Assembly (NCBI GenBank): GCA_006218035.1
Contig: VBWC01000010.1
Location: forward strand, 139,572 to 203,571
Origin: Gammaproteobacteria bacterium
Lineage (GTDB): Bacteria; Pseudomonadota; Gammaproteobacteria; VBWC01
Reading direction: 5' to 3'
DNA length: 64,000 nucleotides
The position numbers and the translations under genes were made by a program. The notes below the pieces were generated by a model, which saw only the letters and a list, made by a program, of their open reading frames with translations, did no database searches and was not told where the DNA came from. Each line of letters begins with the position of its first letter. The stretch's first letter is position 1. Shown piece by piece: positions 1-10,213 of this stretch.

Positions 1-96
1 GGATGCCGAATCTTCGATTAGCGTCTTGTTACGGCCACGAGCGGTCACTGCGCCGCAACAATGGGCGCGACACACGGAACTACGGAACTATCGTCG

Positions 97-612
97 CTAT
101 GACACCTTGCGATGCGGCAACCGCCAGTCTGCGCGTACAAAGTGGCAAGTGTATCCACCCGGATAGCGCTCCAGGTAATCCTGGTGTTCCGGCTCGGCCT
201 CCCAGAAAGGGCCTGCCGGCGCGACCTCGGTCACCACTTTTCCCGGCCATAGCCCCGACGCGTCGACATCGGCAATAGTGTCCTTTGCGACACGCAGCTG
301 CTCTTCACTGGTGTAGTAGATGCCGGAACGGTAAGCGCTGCCGCGATCATTGCCTTGACGATTCAGGGTGCTTGGATCATGGATCTGAAAAAAGAACTCC
401 AACAGGCGGCGGTAACTCAGAATGTTTGGATCGAAAATGATTTCGATGGCTTCGGCATGCGTACCATGATGGCGATAGGTCGCGTTGGGCACGTCACCGC
501 CACTGTAGCCGACCCGCGTCGATGTGACGCCCGGCATCTTACGGAGCAACTCCTGCATGCCCCAGAAACAACCGCCCGCCAACACAGCGCGTTCGTGTAC
601 GGAATCAGTCAT
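97..612 (-). CDS. msrA: Peptide methionine (S)-S-oxide reductase MsrA
   Basis: This enzyme reduces methionine-S-sulfoxide in oxidised proteins back to methionine, using thioredoxin-supplied electrons, in the cytoplasm. The family signature GGCFWG lies at residues 13-18, so Cys15 is the catalytic cysteine. The later [17 protein letters not shown] and HDPST stretches and a C-terminal Cys in YTCHF are typical of MsrA. The 171-residue length is normal for a stand-alone MsrA, and there is no MsrB domain. The ATG at 612 follows a strong AGGAGG ribosome-binding site, which fixes the start. It is transcribed away from the next gene block and appears monocistronic. Identification is very secure. Confidence 0.96.
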   Translation of the reverse strand: MTDSVHERAVLAGGCFWGMQELLRKMPGVTSTRVGYSGGDVPNATYRHHGTHAEAIEIIFDPNILSYRRLLEFFFQIHDPSTLNRQGNDRGSAYRSGIYYTSEEQLRVAKDTIADVDASGLWPGKVVTEVAPAGPFWEAEPEHQDYLERYPGGYTCHFVRADWRLPHRKVS

Positions 613-908
613 ATAACCTCCTGGTTTGCGTTACAGCCAGCGGCAACGATCGCATGAGGCACTGGTCCGGCGATGGCCCGCGCTTCACGTTTCACTCTCG
701 AAAGATCGACGATGCATATGGCACGAGACCGCCGCGCTCGTCCCGCAATGGGTCGCGTTCTGCCTGATCGCTTACCGGCCAGGAACGGACTTATAATATG
801 GTAATAACCTGCGCTTGTGCGACAGCCTTGTATCCCAAATCGCCCGTATCATTTTCCCGCCGATCAGGTTGAACAGTTGGCGACCCGGCGCAACGATAAC
901 CGACCCGC

Positions 909-1169
909 TTACCAATACCGCGTCGGTCGGTCGCGCCAGGTTTTGTTTTTGAAGGTGCCGGTGTTGTCGGTTAACAGCTGCACGCCGGTGAACATAACGG
1001 CACAGGCGCCGCCGATGAACAACAGTGTGCCGAGAAACCATAGCGGCACGATATTGGCTTGCAGCGCAACCAGTCCGCACGCGACGCCGCCCGCTAGCAG
1101 CCAGGTACCGATGCGGGTTCTCGCTTTATGCAGCGGCGTGTCGTCGGAAATAAATGGCTTGGTTGGCAT
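909..1169 (-). CDS. Small two-helix membrane protein, function unknown
   Basis: This is an 86-residue protein from the ATG at 1169; an in-frame GTG at 1193 would add eight residues. After a polar N-terminus (MPTKPFISDDTPLHKAR) there are two adjacent hydrophobic segments, at about residues 19-38 and 44-65, separated by a short hinge. A charged C-terminal tail follows (NKTWRDRPTRYW). It is probably an inner-membrane protein with both ends on the same side. No ribosome-binding site clearly decides between the two starts. I recognise no family. The hydrophobic profile and the lack of a better gene on either strand support it being coding. Confidence 0.6.
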   Translation of the reverse strand: MPTKPFISDDTPLHKARTRIGTWLLAGGVACGLVALQANIVPLWFLGTLLFIGGACAVMFTGVQLLTDNTGTFKNKTWRDRPTRYW

Positions 1170-1314
1170 GGTTCTTTGTCGTGCGGTCTTCACACCGGGC
1201 CGGCTGTACTAAATGGCGTCTGGCACAGAACCGGTCGGGCGCCCTGCGGTTACCAGGCTGGGCAATCGCGGACCGGTGCGGTGCGGTTCGTTCCTCACCG
1301 CACCTGCCGCATCG

Positions 1315-2586
1315 TCACGCGCCGTAGACGCCTTCTTGCCAGAACGAGAACAGCAGTTCTTCGATATTCGGCTCGCCGATGGTGACCGTGCTGACCACGG
1401 TGTCGCTTTTGCCATCGACAATCGACAAGGTGCCATCGGTCGGGTTCGGGAAAAACACATAGGGCCTGGCGCCGTTCAGTTTGGTGAACGCCAGCGGCCG
1501 CCGGCCGCAGTCGGCGCGGCCGACGCGGATTTCCTTGAGTTGCCGCAGCTCGGGCAGTACCGTCGCATCGAAGACCAGCACGCTTTCCTTTTTCAGATTA
1601 TCCCGCTGCGTACCCTTGCCGGTGGCCGCGGTCGTGATGTAGAGCCGGGTGCCGTCGGGGCTGAAACGGTAAACGCTCGGATAAACATCCGGCAGGTCCA
1701 GCGTCTTGACGACGGCGTTCTTCTGCAGATCGACAACGGACAACTGGCCGATGACGTGCTCGGGGTCTTCTTTGCGGTCCGCGCCCTTGCCGATCAGGAA
1801 ACGGCCGCAGGGGCTTAGCAACAGGTTGCTGCTTTTCTCTAACGGGATGGTCGTTTCTATCTTGTTGGTGACCGGGTCGATGACGCTGATCGAGCCATAG
1901 CCATTGCAGAGGTTATAGATCTTGCCCGTCACCGGCGAGAACTCCATGCCGTGCGGATAGGCGCTGTTCGGCACGGTCATCTTGCCGCCCTCTTCCTTGT
2001 CCGGCTGGCACAGATTGATGGTATCGAGAATCTTCAGATAGCTGGCGGCGTCGGCATCGTCGTTGCCGATCACCGACACGGTGCCGTCTTCCAGATTACT
2101 GACAAACGCCCGCTTAGGAATCCCGTGCGCCTTGTCGGTCGGCCGGGCAAACACCGTGACGTGATGGCCACGGCCGACGCACAGCGTCTTGATGATGCTG
2201 GCGGCCTTCTTGTTGTTGTTGACGATCATCACCGACGCGCCCTTGTCGCCGCAATTCAGCGCATCGCAGCCGGTGTCCTCGTCGCCGTCATTCATGAACC
2301 AGATACGCTGATGGTCGGGATCGCGGTAGGCGTATGGCACGAACGCGTCTTCCGGCAGGCCGTCCTGCTGACTGACCGCCTTGGTTGCGGCGTCCATGAC
2401 TACCGCCGAGTCATCCGCGGCGATGCCGAGAAACACCGGCCGGCGCGCCGCCTCCAGCCCGCTGGCCGGGTAGCGATCGAGGCGCTCCACACTGGCGGCC
2501 TTGCCGTCGTAACGCACGATCGAAATACTGCCGTGACTCGTATAGTCCAGATGACAGACCACGGCCCAACTGTTCGACTGCTGCAT
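1315..2586 (-). CDS. YncE-like beta-propeller repeat protein
   Basis: This is a 423-residue protein built of repeats such as GTVSVIG, GSISVIDP, GQLSVVDL and GTLSIVDG, each followed by a charged turn. That pattern is typical of the seven-bladed YncE/surface-layer beta-propeller (YVTN) family. Such proteins bind partners or ligands and have no common enzymatic activity. The N-terminus (MQQSNSWAVVCHLDY) has no signal peptide, so a cytoplasmic location is predicted, unlike E. coli YncE, which is exported. A purine-rich GAGGGGG stretch sits just before the ATG at 2586. Blade three contains several cysteines (DTGCDALNCGDKG) that might bind metal or form disulfides. The precise role cannot be told from sequence or neighbours. 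Confidence 0.8.
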   Translation of the reverse strand: MQQSNSWAVVCHLDYTSHGSISIVRYDGKAASVERLDRYPASGLEAARRPVFLGIAADDSAVVMDAATKAVSQQDGLPEDAFVPYAYRDPDHQRIWFMNDGDEDTGCDALNCGDKGASVMIVNNNKKAASIIKTLCVGRGHHVTVFARPTDKAHGIPKRAFVSNLEDGTVSVIGNDDADAASYLKILDTINLCQPDKEEGGKMTVPNSAYPHGMEFSPVTGKIYNLCNGYGSISVIDPVTNKIETTIPLEKSSNLLLSPCGRFLIGKGADRKEDPEHVIGQLSVVDLQKNAVVKTLDLPDVYPSVYRFSPDGTRLYITTAATGKGTQRDNLKKESVLVFDATVLPELRQLKEIRVGRADCGRRPLAFTKLNGARPYVFFPNPTDGTLSIVDGKSDTVVSTVTIGEPNIEELLFSFWQEGVYGA

Positions 2587-2940
2587 GAAGCCCCCTCAAG
2601 GTACCTGAATCCCGTTACAAGGCCGTTATCTTAAACCAAATCACCGGTTTATTGGCGTGATTTGGCAAACGCCGCGGTCATCGCCGCGACAACGGCAAGC
2701 GGATAAACGCGCTTTCGCCTGCTTTAACGGCAGTGCTTGATCCGCCACGATAGCGGACAATCGCCCGGCGATCACGGGGGCGCACCTGCGAGAAACCGGA
2801 AGCTACTCGATTTTTCGCAAATTTTTCCGATAACGGGACTGGCGGTGCGATAATCGGCCCCAGCCTAAAACGCCTGATTATCGAGCGATTTTCCGGCATC
2901 AAAGGCGAAAGCAACTGCTGCCGGTAGCGGAGTCGAGTGT
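2587..2940. other. Intergenic region between divergent genes
   Basis: This 354-base gap separates the divergently transcribed beta-propeller and CBS genes, so it must carry both promoters. I see short AT-rich stretches (around 2630-2660 and 2810-2835) but no convincing -35/-10 pair and no open reading frame with coding character. Confidence 0.5.
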
Positions 2941-3354
2941 ATGGCGGTCAAAAATTTCATGGCGAAAAAGGTCGTCACCGCACCATCGGATGCGACCGTG
3001 AAAGAGCTCAGGGACTACTTCAATAATCTGAAGATCCACCATATCGTTGTCGTCGATCAGGGCAAGGTCAAGGGTGTGATCTCGGATCGCGATATCCTCA
3101 AGTGCACCAGCCCGTTTCTTGGCACGCCATCCGAAAACGAGCGCGACCGGTACACGCTGACGAAGAAGGCGCATCAGATCATGGCACGGGAGGTCATCTC
3201 CGTAAAACCGGACGCGCAGGTCCGCGAGGCGGCAATGCTGATGCTGGATAAACACATCAGTTGTCTGCCGGTGATCGACTGGTATGGCAAGCTGGTTGGC
3301 ATTCTGACCTGGAAAGACATTCTTGGTGCGATCTTTCACAAGGACGACAAGTAA
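2941..3354 (+). CDS. Tandem CBS-domain protein
   Basis: This 137-residue protein consists almost entirely of two CBS domains (about residues 7-60 and 78-134). The motifs HIVVVDQGKVKGVISDRDIL and CLPVIDWYGKLVGILTWKDI are the characteristic sheet-helix endings. Paired CBS domains form a Bateman module that binds adenosine nucleotides and normally regulates a partner enzyme or transporter. No catalytic or membrane domain is attached, so it probably acts in trans or as a free energy sensor. A GGAG ribosome-binding site lies about 9 bases before the ATG. Neighbours give no clue to the partner. Confidence 0.9.
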   Translation: MAVKNFMAKKVVTAPSDATVKELRDYFNNLKIHHIVVVDQGKVKGVISDRDILKCTSPFLGTPSENERDRYTLTKKAHQIMAREVISVKPDAQVREAAMLMLDKHISCLPVIDWYGKLVGILTWKDILGAIFHKDDK

Positions 3355-3359
3355 GTACC

Positions 3360-3815
3360 AGGCGTGTCTGCTCCGTTACGAAACACCGTTATAGCCTCTG
3401 CCCTGAAATGCCGCTTCTGTCCGCGACCGCCATGCCGGGAAAAAACGGCAAGAACGCCTGCGTCGATACACACGCTATCCGACGCGCGGGCCGGATTCCG
3501 GCAACGATCAGCCATTCCACGCTTGTCAGCCACAGGCAAGAAAGCGGGCCATAACGCGTAATGAATGAACAGGCACTCGACGCGCAGAGCCTGATCGCCG
3601 CATGGATCAGAATCAGGTGCGTAAAAATCAGCGATCCCATCCGGTACTTTGTTCCGGCCCCAGGCAGCCCCGAAACGGGCAATAAGCGTAGCGAATTGCT
3701 CGCAACGACTGTGCGAGTAAACCGGACCATTATCGCGCAAAACGGGCGCTTGACGCTACGCGGATACGACATGGTAACCTGCACTTGAAGCGATAGATAA
3801 CGCAAGCGAAAGGGA
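3360..3815. other. Unassigned region, possible decayed gene
   Basis: About 450 bases lie between the CBS gene and the HPF-like gene. On the minus strand two overlapping frames stay open through most of it. One reads as fairly hydrophobic (for example SLIFTHLILIHAAIRLC near 3600 and SCLWLTSVEWLIVAGI near 3540). Neither has a credible start, ribosome-binding site or recognisable domain. It could be a remnant of a membrane-protein gene or plain intergenic DNA. I do not call a gene. Confidence 0.3.
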
Positions 3816-3827
3816 GTGACAAAGCTG

Positions 3828-4394
3828 ATGCAAATCCCTCTGCAAATTACATTTCGTGACATGGAACATTCTGCCGCGGTCGAGGCGAGAATCCGCGAGA
3901 AGATGACGTCGCTGGAGCGGTTCTACGACCGCATCACACGGTGCGATGTCACGGTCGAGATGCCCCACCAGCATCATCACAAGGGCAAGTTGTACCGTGT
4001 GCGTATTCATGTCACGGTACCGAATGGTGAGCTTACCGCCAGCCGCGAACCGCACGACAACCATGCCCACGAGGATGTCTATGTCGCGATACGCGATGCA
4101 TTCCGCGCGGTGCGGCGTCAACTTGAGGACCTGTCGCGGCGCCGCCGCGGCGATGTAAAAAACCACGAAGCACCGCCGCACGGACGCATCACAAAGCTGG
4201 TGCCGGAACAGGATTATGGCATGATCGCCACCGCCGACGGGCGCGAGGTCTACTTTCACCGCAACAGCGTGATAGACGAGGACTTCGACAGGCTGGCGAT
4301 CGATAACGAGGTACGTTTTATCGAGGAGAGCGGCGAGCAGGGACCGCAGGCGAGTACGGTCAGGGCCGTCGGAAAACATCATATCGCCAGCTAG
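3828..4394 (+). CDS. HPF/RaiA-type ribosome-associated protein fused to a cold-shock domain
   Basis: The N-terminal ~105 residues match the ribosome hibernation/S30EA fold (MQIPLQITFRDMEHS start, then the central VRIHVTVPNGEL strand and HEDVYVAIRDAF helix). Such proteins bind the 30S decoding centre and silence ribosomes under stress. The C-terminal ~70 residues form an OB-fold cold-shock domain (HGRITKLVPEQDYGMI, then EVYFHRNSV and VRFIEESGEQGPQA), a single-strand nucleic-acid binder. This resembles light/dark-induced HPF homologues carrying an extra RNA-binding module. The AGGGAG at 3811-3816 sits 11 bases before the ATG at 3828 but overlaps an upstream in-frame GTG at 3816, so 3828 is the better start. 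Confidence 0.88.
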   Translation: MQIPLQITFRDMEHSAAVEARIREKMTSLERFYDRITRCDVTVEMPHQHHHKGKLYRVRIHVTVPNGELTASREPHDNHAHEDVYVAIRDAFRAVRRQLEDLSRRRRGDVKNHEAPPHGRITKLVPEQDYGMIATADGREVYFHRNSVIDEDFDRLAIDNEVRFIEESGEQGPQASTVRAVGKHHIAS

Positions 4395-4506
4395 GCGGGC
4401 AACAGGATGTGCGGCCATTAGTCCATCGGCCGTGTGGCGCGGCAGACCGTGAAAACAGCATGAGCGGCTTGATCCAGGCCGCGGGACGGGGTGACGCCAG
4501 CCGAGA

Positions 4507-4821
4507 CTAATCGCGCTTTTCACCGCCGAGGCACGGCGGAGATGCCGGCGCTGCGGTCTTTTCATGCCATTCCTGCGCGGTATACGTATGCAACGCCAGC
4601 GCGTGAACACCGCCGCGCAGCTCTGCTGCGAGCAACCGGTAGACACGCTGATGACGCTTCACCGCTGTCAGGCCGGAAAATTCGTCGGATACGACGATCA
4701 CCTTGAAGTGGCTTTCCGAGCCCGGCGGCACATTGTGCCGATGGCTTTCATTGATGACCTCAATATGAGACGCGCCGATACCGTCGGCGAGCCGGGATTC
4801 GATAGTGGATTGCATGTTCAT
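4507..4821 (-). CDS. BolA family protein
   Basis: This 104-residue protein has the BolA/IbaG fold. It begins QSTIESRL and has the VINESHRHNVPPGSESHFKV core, including the conserved His, followed by FSGLTAVKRHQRVYRLL and the conserved ALALHTYTAQEW near the C-terminus. BolA proteins partner with monothiol glutaredoxins around [2Fe-2S] clusters and affect morphology and stress responses. Two in-frame ATGs (4821 and 4815) are possible starts. The SHRH residues are typical of the BolA rather than the IbaG branch. It converges with the HPF-like gene; no glutaredoxin gene is adjacent. Confidence 0.9.
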   Translation of the reverse strand: MNMQSTIESRLADGIGASHIEVINESHRHNVPPGSESHFKVIVVSDEFSGLTAVKRHQRVYRLLAAELRGGVHALALHTYTAQEWHEKTAAPASPPCLGGEKRD

Positions 4822-4937
4822 AGTATCGATACTCCGACGTTGGACGTACCATTATACGGAATGACCGGTCGCGTCCCTTGCCTGTCACAGACTTTGCCGG
4901 ATTCTTTTCGGACGTTTAGATTACAGGAGTTATCGCC

Positions 4938-5987
<1,050 letters not shown>

Positions 5988-5999
5988 CACCCACCATGG

Positions 6000-6365
6000 C
6001 TACGGTTTTTTGGTGTAATACGCGCCGTTCTCGTAGATCAGGCGGGTATGGTCCGGCGATACCGCGAACCGGACATCGACGATTTTCTGGTTGGACACCA
6101 GCGTCAGCGCCAGTTCCTGATCCAGCACTGCGTACTTGCCTATGACGCCATGGCCGTCGACGGTGGCTATGGTCACCGTACCGTCGCTGTTGAACGTGAT
6201 TACGTCGGCGTCGTCTTTTTGCGGATTGAAGGTCAGCTCCCAGCTACCGTGCAACCAGGAATGGCTGGCGGGATCGCCGTTGGAACAGCCGGGCACCAGC
6301 AGAATAGCCAGCGCCAGCCACAGGGCCGGGTATACGTTATAACCGTACTTTTTCACCTGAAGCAT
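6000..6365 (-). CDS. Small lipoprotein, function unknown
   Basis: This is a 121-residue protein with a signal peptide (WLALAILLVPGC) ending in a lipobox, so lipidation on the Cys at about residue 27 is predicted. The mature part has the pattern of a small beta-barrel or lipocalin-like fold: LHGSWELTFNP, ITFNSDGTVTI, GKYAVLDQELALTLV and TRLIYENGAYY. This is a common layout in bacterial proteins where a weight/threshold strand is followed by a TITFNSDGT strand. It starts three bases after the stop of the upstream lipoprotein gene at 6369-6566, so the two are probably co-transcribed. No specific function can be given. Confidence 0.75.
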   Translation of the reverse strand: MLQVKKYGYNVYPALWLALAILLVPGCSNGDPASHSWLHGSWELTFNPQKDDADVITFNSDGTVTIATVDGHGVIGKYAVLDQELALTLVSNQKIVDVRFAVSPDHTRLIYENGAYYTKKP

Positions 6366-6368
6366 CGC

Positions 6369-6566
6369 TTATTTCTGCTGATCATCTATTTTCTGTTTCA
6401 TCGAATCGACGTGCTCCTGCATGACGTTCTCGACCTGTTTGGCCTTTTCCATCGCCTGAACCTGCCCTTTAAGAACATGGTCTTTCGCGGTCGGCTTTTC
6501 GGATGTGCATCCCATCAGCGCGATTGAGGCCAATAACGTCGTAACTCCCAGCCGGAATATCCTCAT
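6369..6566 (-). CDS. Small coiled-coil lipoprotein
   Basis: This 65-residue protein has a classic lipoprotein signal (LLASIALMGC), with Cys20 predicted to be lipidated. The mature 46 residues are highly charged and helical (QVQAMEKAKQVENVMQEHVDSMKQKIDDQQK), with heptad-like spacing that suggests a coiled coil. A GGGAGG ribosome-binding site precedes the ATG at 6566. It is the first gene of a likely two-gene unit with the lipoprotein downstream. It may be an Lpp-like or scaffold lipoprotein, but no family is assigned. Confidence 0.78.
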   Translation of the reverse strand: MRIFRLGVTTLLASIALMGCTSEKPTAKDHVLKGQVQAMEKAKQVENVMQEHVDSMKQKIDDQQK

Positions 6567-6755
6567 TTCGTGCCTCCCGTATGCGTTGAAGCGTTGTCGT
6601 ATTCGTCAATATTACCGCCAGCGTTGCCGTCAGCGGATGGTTACTGAAATCAGCTGCCGCGTCCAGCTATCTGTTACCGCCGCCGCTCCCGTCGCCCGCC
6701 CCTTGACGATAGGTTTATAATCATTCGACACATTATAAACAATGGATATCACTTG

Positions 6756-9722
6756 ATGACATCAGCCTCTGTCAACCGCACGGTTTCCGCCACCGCCCGA
6801 CCCGGAACCCTGCACCCGGCCTTTGAGCTTCGGCACCGCACACCGGTCGACTCGCTGCATCTGGTGGTCGAGGAATACCGCCACCGGAAAACCGGCGCAC
6901 TGCATTTTCACCTGGCCGCCGACAACACGGAAAACGCCTTCCTGGTGGCGTTGCGTACCATACCGACCGATTCCACCGGAGTTGCACACATCCTCGAACA
7001 TACCGCATTGTGCGGCAGCGAGCGCTACCCGGTGCGCGATCCGTTTTTCATGATGATACGCCGCTCGCTGAACACCTTCATGAACGCGATGACGTCGTCC
7101 GACTGGACGGCCTACCCGTTCGCCAGCCAGAACCGCAAGGACTTCTGGAATCTGACGGACGTTTATCTGGACGCGGTATTCTTTTCGCGGCTGGAAGAAC
7201 TCGATTTTGCCCAGGAGGGCCACCGTATCGAGTTTGAAAAACCGGACGATTCAGACAGCAACCTGGTGTTCAAGGGTATTGTATTCAATGAAATGAAAGG
7301 CGCGATGAGCTCGCCGGTCAGCACCTTGTGGCAGGAACTGTCGAAACACCTGTTTCCGACCACGACGTACCATTTCAACAGCGGCGGCGATCCGCGCCAT
7401 ATACCCGATCTGAGCTACGCCCAGTTGAAGGAATTTTATCGCGTTCACTACCATCCTTCGAACGCGGTGTTCATGACCTACGGTGATATCCCGGCGTACG
7501 AGCATCAGGAAAAATTCGAGAATCTGGCGCTGTCACGTTTTGAGGCGCTCGATCGGGTCATCAATGTCAGCGATGAACAGCGGTTTTCGGCGCCGCTCAA
7601 TGTCGAAGAACGCTATGCGCTGGATGAAAGCGAAGCAACCGGAGACAAAACGCACATCGTGATCGGCTGGCTGCTCGGCCGCAGCATCAGTCTTGAAGAG
7701 CAATTAAAGGCCCATTTGATGTCGGGCATCCTGTTGAACGACAGCGCCTCGCCGTTGCGTCATGCGCTGGAAACCACCAAGCTCGGCGCCGCACCGTCGC
7801 CCTTGTGTGGCCTGGAGGACTCCAGCCGCGAGATGGTGTTTGTTTGCGGCCTGGAGGGGTCGAAACCGGAACACGCCGCAAAGCTTGAAAAACTGATATT
7901 CGAGGTGTTGCACGACGTCGCGACGAACGGCGTGCCGCAGGAACGGATCGAAGCGATACTGCATCAGCTGGAGCTGGATCAGCGCGAGATCGGCGGCGAC
8001 AGTTACCCCTATGGGCTGCAACTGATTCTGGACGCACTGCCGACCGCGATCCACCGTGGCGATCCGGTCGCCACGCTGAATCTCGATCCGATCCTGGAGC
8101 AGCTGCGCGAAGATATCCGCGACCCGAATTACATTAAAAATGTGGTACGCGACTATCTGATCAAGAATACCCACCGCGTGCGCCTGACACTGGCGCCGGA
8201 CACCGGACTCGCCGACGAGCGGGCGCGCGAGGAGGCCGCGCGGCTGGCGGCCATACGCGGGCAACTCAACGCCGCGGAAAAAAAGCAGCTGATCCAGCGC
8301 GCGCAAGCATTACAGGCGCGCCAGCAACGCCAGGATGATCCCGACGTACTGCCGAAGGTCGGGCTCAACGACATCCCGCCGCACATGCACATTCCGGCCG
8401 GCGAAACGGAACAGATCGGCGCGACACCGGTGACCTTCTTCGACCAGGGCACCAACGGGCTGGTGTATCAGCAGATCGTCGTCGACCTGCCGGATCTTGA
8501 GGATGACCTGCTGGAGGTCGCCGGACTGTATACCGCCTGCCTGACCGAGGTCGGTGTCGGTGATCGCGACTATCTGGCAACGCAGGCCTGGCAATCCAGC
8601 GTCAGCGGCGGCGTCTACGCCTATAGCACGGTACGCGGCATGATGGACGACGAACAGAAGGTCGCCGGCTATTTCGTGCTGTCGGGCAAGGCGCTGGCGC
8701 GTAACCATGACCGTCTCACCGACCTGCTACGGCAGACATTCGAGCGCGTCCGCTTCGACGAAGGCGATCGTATTCGGGAAATCATCGCGCAGATGCGCAC
8801 GCGCCGCGAGGCCAGCGTGACCGGCCACGGTCAGAGCCTGGCGATGCTGGCGGCAACCAGCGGCATGAGTCCGTCGGCGGCGCTGGCCCACCAGCTGCGC
8901 GGCCTGACCGGCATCCAGGCGCTGAAGAAACTGGATGACGGGATCCGGCAGCCGACCGCGCTGAAGGATCTGATCGCCAGATTCGGCCGCATCCATCAGC
9001 GTATCGTGGCGGCGAAACGCCAGTTTCTGATGATCGGCGAGGCCGAACGTCATGCGCAGTTTCGCACCGATCTGGCCGATGGCTGGCGCGGGATGGAACC
9101 CGCCGCGACCGACTTCCTGCCGTTCAGCCTGCCGACGGCGCGCGCGCGCGTGTTGCAGGCGTGGCTCACCAGCACCCAGGTGAATTTTTCCGCCCGGGCA
9201 TTTCCGGCGGTTCCCGCTGCGCATCCGGACGCTGCCGCACTGACCGTGCTCGGCGGTTTTCTGCGCAACGGTTACCTGCATCGCGCGATACGCGAACAGG
9301 GCGGCGCCTACGGCGGCGGCGCCAGTTATGACAGCGAATCCGCATCTTTCCGGTTTTACTCCTACCGCGATCCGCGCCTGATCGAAACACTGGCGGATTT
9401 TGACCGGTCGATCGACTGGCTGCGGGATACCACCCACGAGTGGCGTCAGCTGGAGGAAGCGATCCTCGGCGTGATCAGCAGCATCGACAAACCGGGTTCG
9501 CCGGCCGGCGAGGCGAAGGAGGCGTTTCACAATACCTTGATCGGCCGCACGCCGGAACTGCGCGAGCGCTTCCGGGAACGCATCACCAACGTCACGCTTG
9601 ACGACCTGAAGCGCGTCGCCGCCACCTATCTGAAACCGGAAAACGCCAGCACCGCGATTATTACCAGCGCCGCGACACTGAAAAAGACCGGCGATCTGGG
9701 CCTGCAGGTACATCATATCTGA
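6756..9722 (+). CDS. M16C-family zinc protease (presequence-protease-like)
   Basis: This is a large, 988-residue metalloprotease. The inverted zinc motif HILEH is at residues 78-82 and the third ligand Glu is expected in the following helix (FKGIVFNEMKGAMSSP). The order of four M16 half-domains with a helical hinge (LDQREIGGDSYPYGLQL and RVRLTLAPD) fits the PreP/CymP clade. The late GGAYGGGASYDS stretch is the substrate-binding R/Y region. In mitochondria PreP degrades targeting peptides; bacterial homologues are thought to clear short peptides in the cytoplasm or periplasm. No signal peptide is seen. The ATG at 6756 is preferred over the TTG just before it, though the ribosome-binding site is weak. 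A perfect hairpin follows the stop codon. Confidence 0.92.
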   Translation: MTSASVNRTVSATARPGTLHPAFELRHRTPVDSLHLVVEEYRHRKTGALHFHLAADNTENAFLVALRTIPTDSTGVAHILEHTALCGSERYPVRDPFFMMIRRSLNTFMNAMTSSDWTAYPFASQNRKDFWNLTDVYLDAVFFSRLEELDFAQEGHRIEFEKPDDSDSNLVFKGIVFNEMKGAMSSPVSTLWQELSKHLFPTTTYHFNSGGDPRHIPDLSYAQLKEFYRVHYHPSNAVFMTYGDIPAYEHQEKFENLALSRFEALDRVINVSDEQRFSAPLNVEERYALDESEATGDKTHIVIGWLLGRSISLEEQLKAHLMSGILLNDSASPLRHALETTKLGAAPSPLCGLEDSSREMVFVCGLEGSKPEHAAKLEKLIFEVLHDVATNGVPQERIEAILHQLELDQREIGGDSYPYGLQLILDALPTAIHRGDPVATLNLDPILEQLREDIRDPNYIKNVVRDYLIKNTHRVRLTLAPDTGLADERAREEAARLAAIRGQLNAAEKKQLIQRAQALQARQQRQDDPDVLPKVGLNDIPPHMHIPAGETEQIGATPVTFFDQGTNGLVYQQIVVDLPDLEDDLLEVAGLYTACLTEVGVGDRDYLATQAWQSSVSGGVYAYSTVRGMMDDEQKVAGYFVLSGKALARNHDRLTDLLRQTFERVRFDEGDRIREIIAQMRTRREASVTGHGQSLAMLAATSGMSPSAALAHQLRGLTGIQALKKLDDGIRQPTALKDLIARFGRIHQRIVAAKRQFLMIGEAERHAQFRTDLADGWRGMEPAATDFLPFSLPTARARVLQAWLTSTQVNFSARAFPAVPAAHPDAAALTVLGGFLRNGYLHRAIREQGGAYGGGASYDSESASFRFYSYRDPRLIETLADFDRSIDWLRDTTHEWRQLEEAILGVISSIDKPGSPAGEAKEAFHNTLIGRTPELRERFRERITNVTLDDLKRVAATYLKPENASTAIITSAATLKKTGDLGLQVHHI

Positions 9723-9726
9723 CCTT

Positions 9727-9745
9727 GACCGGCCGTCGGCCGGTC
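9727..9745. terminator. Perfect 8-bp hairpin between convergent genes
   Basis: The sequence GACCGGCC-GTC-GGCCGGTC is a perfect inverted repeat beginning five bases after the M16 protease stop codon. It overlaps the stop codon of the gluQ remnant on the other strand. No T-tract follows on either strand, so it is a terminator-like or transcript-end-stabilising hairpin rather than a canonical intrinsic terminator. Confidence 0.55.
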
Positions 9746-10189
9746 AGTCGACGGCGACGGACCTCACCTTCGGCACGGCATCCAGCAACCAGTGCGCGAT
9801 CGCCCAGCGTACGATCTCGCCGGGCGTTGCACGCGCAATTCAAGCGGCGGCCGCTGCCCGAGAAACCTCAGCGCTGCGAGCAGTGCATCGGCCGGATCAC
9901 GCCGCGATACCGGCCGGCGGCGAGCGCGTCTTCATAGTGCGCCTGACGATCGCTCTGCCGGATGACTTCACCGTCCCATTCCAGGCCCGGCGCCTCGAGT
10001 GTACGCAGGATGTCGTCTGCGGCCCCCGGCTGTAACACGCGGCGGATCGATATCCTCGATGCGCACATGCCAAGCACCACCCTGATGGCGCGCGTTCAGC
10101 AGACTGCCGGGCGCCGCAACCAGCGAGCCGAAGTGCAACGGACCGGTCGGCGACGGGGAAAACCGGCCGCGTACCGTCGTGACGGTCAT
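9744..10189 (-). pseudogene. gluQ: Decayed glutamyl-Q tRNA(Asp) synthetase gene
   Basis: The N-terminus is unmistakable Glu[24 protein letters not shown] with the HxGS nucleotide-binding signature, then [12 protein letters not shown]. After that the frame shifts once, near 10035, and continues as [21 protein letters not shown] and [14 protein letters not shown]. At about 9905 the reading jumps directly to the C-terminal end of the family ([19 protein letters not shown]), and after another shift to IVRWAIAHWLLDAVPKV and a TGA at 9744-9746. About half of the usual ~290 residues are missing, including the KMSKS-like loop region. GluQRS places glutamate on the queuosine of tRNA-Asp; this copy cannot. 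The combination of an internal deletion and frameshifts argues against sequencing error alone. Confidence 0.88.
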
Positions 10190-10213
10190 CGCACCCGGCC
10201 CGCGCGGGCGGCG

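Noticed and set aside
3336-3740. Minus-strand frame of 134 codons after the CBS gene
   Set aside because: It overlaps the CBS gene end, lacks a ribosome-binding site and has no recognisable domain. It is kept only as part of an unassigned region.
8727-9716. Minus-strand open frame of 329 codons
   Set aside because: It is antisense to the M16 protease and has no protein-like domain.
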